From Patescibacteria group bacterium (GTDB taxonomy: Bacteria; Patescibacteriota; Microgenomatia; JAMCZE01), in NCBI GenBank assembly GCA_023485845.1, contig JAMCZE010000001.1, positions 1 to 62,455 of the forward strand: a DNA stretch of 62,455 nt, written 5' to 3'. The number at the start of each line of letters is the position of its first letter. Within the stretch, counting starts at the first letter, position 1. The notes under the pieces are model-generated. The model did not search any database, was not told where the DNA came from, and saw only the letters and a list, made by a program, of their open reading frames with translations. This document shows positions 55,881 through 62,455 of the stretch, piece by piece. Made by a program: the position numbers and the translations under genes.

Positions 55881-56125
55881 GACACGCCGTTGATTTTTTG
55901 ATCTTGCTGCTGATTATTAGCCTTGGACTTGGCGGAGTGCTGTTTTTCCGTTTTGACATTGCCTCCCAAGTAGCCGTGGTCATTTTAATGGCGGTTTTCT
56001 ATGTTTTTTGGGGCATTGTCCATCACCACCATGACGGCAACTTGACCTCGTCAATCGTCTTGGAGTATATTGGCATGGCAGCCTTAGTAACTTTCATTTT
56101 AATTATCTTCCTGCTCAGAGTCTAG
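55877..56125 (+). CDS. Small membrane protein
   Basis: Three hydrophobic segments, translationally coupled to CAP gene. Confidence 0.65.
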   Translation: MRHAVDFLILLLIISLGLGGVLFFRFDIASQVAVVILMAVFYVFWGIVHHHHDGNLTSSIVLEYIGMAALVTFILIIFLLRV

Positions 56126-56128
56126 ACG

Positions 56129-56875
56129 ATGAAAGGAGTTATTCTTGCCGGTGGGTTGGGAACGAGACTTTACCCTCTTACGTGGGCCACAAACAAACAT
56201 CTTCTTCCGATCTACGATCAGCCAATGGTTTTTTATCCGATCCAGACACTGGTTAAAGCTGGTATCACCGAAATAATGGTGGTGATTGGTGGCCCCCACG
56301 CCGGTCATTTCGTTTCCGTTTTAAGAAATGGTAAGGCGCTAGGTGTGAGACATTTGGAGTTCGCTTTTCAAGATTCAATTGTAATCAATGGTCAGAAGAC
56401 GGAAGGCGGAATTCCTCATGCTCTGGCTCTGGCGGAGGATTTTGCGGACAAAAAACCGGTTACGGTTATTCTAGGTGATAACACGACTGATGCGGATATC
56501 TCTGTTGATGTGAAGGGTTTTAAATCAGGGGCGAGAATTTTTTTAAAAAAAGTTCCTGATCCGGAAAGATATGGTGTGCCCGTTTTTGCTAAAACCGATC
56601 CACAAAAAATCACTCAATTCATTGAGAAACCGGAGCACCCGTTAACAAAATATGCAGTCACCGGCTTATATATATTTGACGACAAGGTTTTTGACATAAT
56701 TCGCGGCCTAAAACCGTCGGAGAGAGGAGAATATGAGATTACTGATGTTTGTAATGCCTACTTGGCCAAAGATAAGCTGAGTTGGAGTGAACTCAAAGGC
56801 TATTGGAGTGATGCCGGAACGTTTAGGAGTCTTTTTATGGCCTCCAAGTATTGGGCAGAAAAAAATTGCCCATAA
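56129..56875 (+). CDS. Glucose-1-phosphate thymidylyltransferase-like nucleotidyltransferase
   Basis: MKGVILAGGLGTRLYPLTWATNKHLLPIYDQPMVFYPIQTL. Confidence 0.9.
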   Translation: MKGVILAGGLGTRLYPLTWATNKHLLPIYDQPMVFYPIQTLVKAGITEIMVVIGGPHAGHFVSVLRNGKALGVRHLEFAFQDSIVINGQKTEGGIPHALALAEDFADKKPVTVILGDNTTDADISVDVKGFKSGARIFLKKVPDPERYGVPVFAKTDPQKITQFIEKPEHPLTKYAVTGLYIFDDKVFDIIRGLKPSERGEYEITDVCNAYLAKDKLSWSELKGYWSDAGTFRSLFMASKYWAEKNCP

Positions 56876-56878
56876 GAA

Positions 56879-59182
56879 ATGGATTTTTTAAAAAAATACT
56901 CCGGCATTTTGTTTATCTTGTTGACTCTTGGTTGTTTGGCGGTGGTTTATCGGGAAGTGTTGGTGGGGCAAAAGATTGTTTTTCCGACTAATTATCTGGC
57001 CGCTTTTTATTCCCCGTGGGCCGTTAAAATTCCTTTCAAGGCCATTGGGGGCGACACCATCCGGTTGCTCTATCCCTTCCGCACTTTTGCCAATTCCCAG
57101 TTGTTGGCCGGGAAAATGCCTTTGTGGGATCCTTATATCTTCTCCGGTTTGCCAGCCTTGGCTAACTACCAGACAGCGGTTTTTTACCCTTTTAATATTC
57201 TTTATTTTTTCTTGCCGCAAATCACCGCCTGGTCAGCCTTGGTTTTGGTTCAACCGCTTCTGGCAACCTGGTTTGCCTATCTCTATTTCCGCTCGTTAAA
57301 ACTTAGTAGTTTGGCCAGTTTTTTGGCCAGTTTTTCTTTTGGCTTCTCCGGTTTTATCATCAGCTGGACCCAGGCGGCCGCGGTGGTGTCCCAAACGGCC
57401 ATCTGGCTGCCGCTGCTGCTTTATTTTTTGGAGAAACGGTCCTATCGCTGGCTGGCGCTTTTTCTGGCGGTCTGCTTTTTCGCCGGCTATTTTCAAGTGA
57501 CCTTTTATATCGTGGCTCTGTTGGCGGTCTATGCTCTGGTCCGGTCGCGCCTAACCGGTTTCCTGCTTGCCTTGGCCTTTAGTTTTTTAATTGCTGCAGT
57601 GCAGATTATCCCCACCGCCCAGGCGCTTTCCCTCTCGCCGCGGCTTTCCTCGGAAATAGAAAAGGTTTTTGCCACCTATCTATTGGCCCCCACCCATTTG
57701 CTTCGTTTGCTATCTCCCGATATCAATGGTAATCCGGCCACCTGGAATTACGCCGGGCCGGGGTCATATGAAGAAACCGCTCTCTATCTTGGTTTAGTGC
57801 CGCTGGCCTTTGCCCTGTTTGCCATCCTGAGGCGAAAACCTACTTTTCTGCCGAAGTTTTTTCTGGGCGCAGCCATTATCTCATTTGCATTAACCAGTAA
57901 TTTTTTCCTGACCCGCTGGTTTTTGCACTTGCCGTTGCCGTTTATTCCCACTTTCCAGCCCAGCCGAATTTTAATTCTCACCACGTTTTCTTTATCCGCC
58001 CTGGCCGCGTTCGGGTTTGACCGGTGGCTCAAGAACAATGACCGTCGGAGACTAATAAAGATTTTCCTGTCTTTTATTCCCCTTCTTCTGGCGGCAGGGA
58101 TTTTCGCTCATAGCCCGGTTTCCTGGCGAAATCTCGTTTTGCCGCTGGCGATGGCGGCGGCCGCCGTGGCACTGCTGTTTTTAAACCGGCGCCGGCTGAC
58201 AATTTTTGGTTTGGTGGGAATCACGCTCTTGGGTCAGGTCTACTTCTTTAATAAATATCTTTCCATTGGTTATCCGCAGCTTCTTTATCCGGCCAGTCCC
58301 GTTTTTGAATTTTTGCAAAATCACAATGATCTTTCGCGGTTTTTGACTTTTGGAGAAGCGGTCAAGCAGAACCTTTCCCTGCAAACTCAAACCTATTCAC
58401 CGGAGGGTTTCGACCCCATTTATCCCCTGCGCTATGGTCAGCTGGCCTACGCCGCTAGTTTTAACGGCCAACTGGAAACGCAAAAGATCTCCCGGACGGA
58501 AATCACTTTGTCGGAAATGGGTTCAACCGAGTCGGCTAAAACCAAGCCACGGCTGTTGCGGCTGTGGGCGCTCTTAGGAGTGAAATATTTTCTTTATTAT
58601 CCTAAACCGGACGTGCCCCGGCCGGCGCAGGACATTTTTTTGCCGGATCTGTTTACCCCGGTGGCCAGCTTTTCCGGTTGGTCGGCTTTTGAGTTTAAAA
58701 ACGTTTTACCCCGGGTTTTTTTGGCCGATCGGGTGACGGTGGCAACTGACCCCCAAACCCAGCTGGACACAATTTTTGCTGACGATTTTAATTTGCGCCG
58801 CGACCTGGTTCTAGAGGAGGTGCCAGCGCAGTTGCCGGTTGCTGGGACTGATCCTGGCCAGGCAATAATCACGCAGTATGAACCGGCGCGAGTGACCATT
58901 AAAACCCAGGCTGATGGGCCCAGATTCTTATTTCTTTCCGATAACTTCTATCCCGGTTGGCAGGCCACATTGGACGGCCAGCAAACAAAGATTTATCGGG
59001 CGGATTTTTCTTTCCGGGCGGTTTATGTCCCGGCGGGGGACCATGTGGTGGTTTTTAATTATCAACCGGAGTCTTTTGCGATTGGCCTGCGGCTTTCTGT
59101 TTTAGGCTTGCTTGTTTTCGCCACGCTGCTATTTTTTGGTGGTCGCCGGAAAGCAAAATCTCCGGAACTTTCCAGCCCTTAA
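56879..59182 (+). CDS. YfhO-like multi-TM membrane protein
   Basis: Multi-TM; GGDTIRLLYPFRTFANSQLLAGKMPLWDPYIFSGLPALANYQTAVFYP; C-terminal LFLSDNFYPGWQATLDGQ. Confidence 0.85.
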   Translation: MDFLKKYSGILFILLTLGCLAVVYREVLVGQKIVFPTNYLAAFYSPWAVKIPFKAIGGDTIRLLYPFRTFANSQLLAGKMPLWDPYIFSGLPALANYQTAVFYPFNILYFFLPQITAWSALVLVQPLLATWFAYLYFRSLKLSSLASFLASFSFGFSGFIISWTQAAAVVSQTAIWLPLLLYFLEKRSYRWLALFLAVCFFAGYFQVTFYIVALLAVYALVRSRLTGFLLALAFSFLIAAVQIIPTAQALSLSPRLSSEIEKVFATYLLAPTHLLRLLSPDINGNPATWNYAGPGSYEETALYLGLVPLAFALFAILRRKPTFLPKFFLGAAIISFALTSNFFLTRWFLHLPLPFIPTFQPSRILILTTFSLSALAAFGFDRWLKNNDRRRLIKIFLSFIPLLLAAGIFAHSPVSWRNLVLPLAMAAAAVALLFLNRRRLTIFGLVGITLLGQVYFFNKYLSIGYPQLLYPASPVFEFLQNHNDLSRFLTFGEAVKQNLSLQTQTYSPEGFDPIYPLRYGQLAYAASFNGQLETQKISRTEITLSEMGSTESAKTKPRLLRLWALLGVKYFLYYPKPDVPRPAQDIFLPDLFTPVASFSGWSAFEFKNVLPRVFLADRVTVATDPQTQLDTIFADDFNLRRDLVLEEVPAQLPVAGTDPGQAIITQYEPARVTIKTQADGPRFLFLSDNFYPGWQATLDGQQTKIYRADFSFRAVYVPAGDHVVVFNYQPESFAIGLRLSVLGLLVFATLLFFGGRRKAKSPELSSP

Positions 59183-59768
59183 AATCTTCCGGGCGGGTGT
59201 ATTGGGGGTATTCATAAGCACGAGAGCCGGAGAGTAGGTAAGCGGGAGAGAAGGACTCAATTTCGGTAGCCTCAGGTTTTTCCAGAACTCCGGGAACAAG
59301 GCGGGTCACAGCGTCAACAATGACCATGGCCGGTATTTCCCCGCCGGTGAGAACATAGTCGCCAATGCTGATGCTTTCATCGACTAAGTGCTCCCGCACC
59401 CGCTCGTCAATGCCTTCATAGTGGCCGCAAATCAGAATTAATCTGTCTAGTTTTGAATATTCCCGGGCAATTGCTTGGGTAAACTTTTCTCCGCGGGGAT
59501 CAAGAAGGATGGTTCTTTGATTTCGGATTTCGGATTTCGGATTTCGGATTTTTTGTAAAGCGCGGTATATTGGTTCAATTTGCATAACCATGCCCACCCC
59601 TCCACCGTAGGGCCGGTCGTCAACCGTGCCCCGCTCGTCTGTTGCCCAGTCGCGCAGGTTGTGCAGGTTAATGGTGACTAACTTTTTATCCTGCCCCCGT
59701 TTAACGATGCTCTGGTCCAGCGGCCCAACAAACATTTCCGGAAAAAGAGTAATAATGTCAAAAGTCAT
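59055..59768 (-). CDS. trmD: tRNA (guanine-N1)-methyltransferase
   Basis: MTFDIITLFPEMF, DDRPYGGGVGMVM, ICGHYEGIDERV, SIGDYVLTGGEIPAMVIVDAV, VPEILLSGDHQKIAAWR. Confidence 0.95.
   Translation of the reverse strand: MTFDIITLFPEMFVGPLDQSIVKRGQDKKLVTINLHNLRDWATDERGTVDDRPYGGGVGMVMQIEPIYRALQKIRNPKSEIRNQRTILLDPRGEKFTQAIAREYSKLDRLILICGHYEGIDERVREHLVDESISIGDYVLTGGEIPAMVIVDAVTRLVPGVLEKPEATEIESFSPAYLLSGSRAYEYPQYTRPEDFKGWKVPEILLSGDHQKIAAWRKQASLKQKAAGQSQKTPVDN
59517..59557. repeat. GGATTTC tandem repeat inside trmD
   Basis: ttgatttcggatttcggatttcggatttcggatttttt; in frame KIRNPKSEIRNQR. Confidence 0.8.
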
Positions 59769-59807
59769 GCCTATATTTTACTTCTTTGCCCTGATATACT
59801 CAAAAGC

Positions 59808-60554
59808 ATGAGTAAAATTGTGATTTGCATGCCGACATATAACGAAAAAGATAATGTCGGGCGAATGATTGACATTCTCTTTAAAGACGTGTTCCCTAAA
59901 ATAAAGAATCACCAAATGGCGCTTTTAATTTTTGACGACACGTCACCCGACGAAACTTGGAAAGTGGTTCAAGAGAAGATGAAAAAATATAAAAATTTGT
60001 ACCTTTCCCTAGCTAAGGGCAAACAAGGTTTAGGCTATGGCTATAAACGGGCCTTTCGATATGCAATTGATAAATTAAAGGCTGACGCAGTGATGGAGAT
60101 GGATGTCGATTTCCAACATGATCCTAATGATGTCCCCAGATTTGTGCAGGCTTTTGATGAAGGAATCGATTATGTAATCGGGTCGCGATATGTGCCTGGT
60201 GGTTCGATTCCCCGAGAATGGGGAATTGAGAGGAAATTTTTGTCGGTTGTGGGCAACCTTTTTTACCAAGTCACGCTTTTTATGTGGAATGTCCATGATT
60301 TTACCACTGGGTTCCGGTTAGCCAGGGTGAGCATTTTAAAAAAGGTTAGTTTTGACAGGGTTTTTATTAGGTCTTTTGCCTACAAAACACTTTTGCTTTA
60401 TGAAATGATGAAGCAGGGAGCCAAAGTTAGAGAAATTCCTTTAAATTTTCAGCTGCGCAAGCTAGGAGATAGTAAAATGACGACCAACACGATCATTGAG
60501 CAGCTTAAAGTGATTGGAATTATTTGGGCCGACCGTTTAGGGCTAAATCGATGA
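59808..60554 (+). CDS. Polyprenol-phosphate mannosyltransferase-like GT2
   Basis: VICMPTYNEKDNVGRMID, IFDDTSPDETW, MEMDVDFQHDP, FTTGFRL. Confidence 0.87.
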   Translation: MSKIVICMPTYNEKDNVGRMIDILFKDVFPKIKNHQMALLIFDDTSPDETWKVVQEKMKKYKNLYLSLAKGKQGLGYGYKRAFRYAIDKLKADAVMEMDVDFQHDPNDVPRFVQAFDEGIDYVIGSRYVPGGSIPREWGIERKFLSVVGNLFYQVTLFMWNVHDFTTGFRLARVSILKKVSFDRVFIRSFAYKTLLLYEMMKQGAKVREIPLNFQLRKLGDSKMTTNTIIEQLKVIGIIWADRLGLNR

Positions 60555-61252
60555 AAAAAGTCGTTGTTGTCGCTCCCACGTTCAATGAGGCCGAGAACAT
60601 CACCGCGTTTATTGCCGCCGTCTCCAAATTTAACGTCGACGTTCTAATCTCCGACAGTCATTCCACCGACGCCACAGCACAGTTGGTTAAGAAGTTCAGG
60701 TCAAAGAGAGTTCATTACCTGGATGTTAAAAAGAGAGGACTGGGGCTTGGCTTGTCTGCCGGTCTTGATTATGCTGTGAACAAATTAAAAGCCGATTATC
60801 TGGTGACGATGGAGGCGGATTTGTCCTGTGACCCAAAACTTCTACCCAAATTTATCGCCGGTCTTAAAAATTATGATGTGGTCATCGGCAGTCGCTACGC
60901 TCCCGGCGGCGGGGTGGAGAATTGGTCCTGGTGGCGAAAACTGTTAAGTTTGGGAGCAAACTTTGTTTTGCGCTGTTTGCTTCTGTTTCCAAAACTTCAC
61001 GAGTTCACTAATCTTTACCGGGCGTTTCGCAAAGAAGTTTGGCTAGGACTTCGCAGTGAGGTAAGTGTTCATCGGGGCTGGCTGTTTGTGCCGGCATTTG
61101 CTTTCGAAGTGGTTAGCAGCAAATTCAAATTCACCGAGCTTCCCTTTGTCTATTTTGACCGTTTTGGCGGCCGGTCAAAAATGCGCACCCTTTCTTACAC
61201 TAAAAATCTTTTGCATTATGCGCTAAGATATACTTTGAAGAAATATGTCTGA
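60551..61252 (+). CDS. GT2 family glycosyltransferase
   Basis: VVVVAPTFNEAENITAFIAAV, ISDSHSTDATAQL, TMEADLSCDPKLLPKFIAGL, IGSRYAPGGGVENW. Confidence 0.87.
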   Translation: MKKVVVVAPTFNEAENITAFIAAVSKFNVDVLISDSHSTDATAQLVKKFRSKRVHYLDVKKRGLGLGLSAGLDYAVNKLKADYLVTMEADLSCDPKLLPKFIAGLKNYDVVIGSRYAPGGGVENWSWWRKLLSLGANFVLRCLLLFPKLHEFTNLYRAFRKEVWLGLRSEVSVHRGWLFVPAFAFEVVSSKFKFTELPFVYFDRFGGRSKMRTLSYTKNLLHYALRYTLKKYV

Positions 61253-61679
61253 CACCATTATTCGTTTTCTGAAGTTTGCCGTTGTCGGCACCATTGGCTT
61301 TATCGTTAACACCACCGGGCTGTTGGTGGGGGTGCGCATCGGCATTCGCCCTTCGTTGGCTGGGCCGGCCGGGGCGGAGTTTGCCATTATTTCTAACTTC
61401 ATTTTAAATAATATCTGGACATTCTCTGACCGCAGTCTGGCCCTTTCCGACATCCCCGGCAAATTTGCCGCTTTCAATGTCCTCTCTCTGGGGTCAGTTG
61501 TGATCCAGTTTCTTTTCTTGCGGATCGGGGAAATGATCTTTGGCCTGGAAGAGTTTAAAAAGCCTTTCCCAAACCTGCCATTTCAAAAAATTTCCCCATA
61601 TATGTTTTTCTATGTGGCCGGAGTCGGAGTGGGACTTATTGTTAATTATGTCATCTATAGCCAAATTATTTGGAAATAA
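61245..61679 (+). CDS. GtrA family protein
   Basis: RFLKFAVVGTIGFIVNTTGLLVGV...AISNFILNNIWTF. Confidence 0.87.
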   Translation: MSDTIIRFLKFAVVGTIGFIVNTTGLLVGVRIGIRPSLAGPAGAEFAIISNFILNNIWTFSDRSLALSDIPGKFAAFNVLSLGSVVIQFLFLRIGEMIFGLEEFKKPFPNLPFQKISPYMFFYVAGVGVGLIVNYVIYSQIIWK

Positions 61680-62455
61680 AAAACTCTGGCTCCTTCTGAT
61701 TTTAATCCTGGCGGCTTTCCTGAGATTCTATAAGTTGCCGGATTATCTGCAGTTTTTGGGGGATGAAGGCCGGGACGTGCTAGTGGTGGAACGAATGATT
61801 GTGGACCATCAATGGACACTTCTTGGCCCGACCGCCTCTGTCGGCGGGTTCTACACTGGCCCGATCTACTACTATTTCATGCTGCCGTTTCTCTGGATTT
61901 TTAACCTTTCCCCAGTGGGCCCGGCCGTGATGGCGGCCATTTTCGGTCTGGCCACGGTGGTCCTGGTCTATCTGGCCGGCCGAAAGTTTTTTGGGGAGAA
62001 AGCCGGTTTGATCGCCGCGTTCTTAGTGGCCGTTTCCCCAAGGATGGTGGACATTTCCCGGTTTTCTTGGAATCCGAACCCGGTGCCTTTTTTTGCATTG
62101 TTGACTGCTTTCCTTCTTTATCAGCGCAAAAGCCGTTTCACTTTTCTGGCCGGCCTAAGCTTGGGCGTTTTAGTGCAGCTGCATTATATGGATCTTATCT
62201 TTCTCCCAATCATCGGGCTATCGCTGCTGCTGCTTTTCCCTTGGCGGGAGTGGCTAGTCCAAATTGTCTTATTGGCAGCAGGGACAATGTTGGGTGATTC
62301 AATGTTTCTTCTGTTTGAATTGCGGCACGGTTTTCCTAACACCCGCAGTGTTTGGCAGTTTATCAACCGTCACGGGGCGACAGTCTCACCGCGCAGCGAT
62401 AATTTCCTCTGGTTGTTCAATGACATTGCCCGCCAGCTTTATGAAATTGTTCTAG
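61648..62455 (+). CDS. PMT/ArnT-like glycosyltransferase (GT39/GT83 fold), truncated at window end
   Basis: Open frame to the window end: MSSIAKLFGNKKLWLLLILILAAFLRFYKLPDYLQFLGDEGRDVLVVERM... ; absent from ORF track because it has no stop. Confidence 0.8.
   Translation, partial: MSSIAKLFGNKKLWLLLILILAAFLRFYKLPDYLQFLGDEGRDVLVVERMIVDHQWTLLGPTASVGGFYTGPIYYYFMLPFLWIFNLSPVGPAVMAAIFGLATVVLVYLAGRKFFGEKAGLIAAFLVAVSPRMVDISRFSWNPNPVPFFALLTAFLLYQRKSRFTFLAGLSLGVLVQLHYMDLIFLPIIGLSLLLLFPWREWLVQIVLLAAGTMLGDSMFLLFELRHGFPNTRSVWQFINRHGATVSPRSDNFLWLFNDIARQLYEIVL

Noticed and set aside
1-62455. CRISPR array
   Set aside because: No regularly spaced conserved repeats of 24-37 bp with unique spacers; the short degenerate tracts lack spacers
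1-62455. Alternative genetic code (UGA recoding as in some CPR)
   Set aside because: prfB (RF2) is present and essential ORFs read through without in-frame TGA

Overview
The window looks like a chromosomal segment of a Candidate Phyla Radiation / Patescibacteria-type bacterium (taxonomy is inference from gene content and very short spacers). Most of it is housekeeping: gltX, aspS (GAD domain apparently missing), an RSH (p)ppGpp enzyme, recJ, cca, secDF, rnpB, ftsEX, prfB, secA, serS, lysS, greA, tsaE/tsaB and trmD, plus tRNA-Gln(CTG) and tRNA-Glu(CTC). Accessory features: (i) a large serine recombinase at the left edge whose 3' end runs into tRNA-Gln; (ii) a RAYT (Y1/HUH) transposase flanked and interrupted by a REP-like palindrome; (iii) an S23/four-helix-bundle gene bracketed by AT-rich degenerate repeats; (iv) many short degenerate 'word' repeats, several read in frame inside essential genes (recJ, secA, tsaB, tsaE, trmD); (v) a SipW/TasA-like secretion operon followed by glycan/glycosyltransferase genes; (vi) ftsEX next to a coiled-coil protein with a C39-like domain; (vii) a protein with a caspase-like (clan CD) signature; (viii) two tandem divergent Ddl-like ATP-grasp genes; (ix) a HicBA module. 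Two window-wide patterns also stand out: -10 boxes 6-7 nt upstream of start codons (leaderless initiation), and 3' overlaps at nearly every convergent gene pair. All product calls come from reading the sequence; no searches were run.
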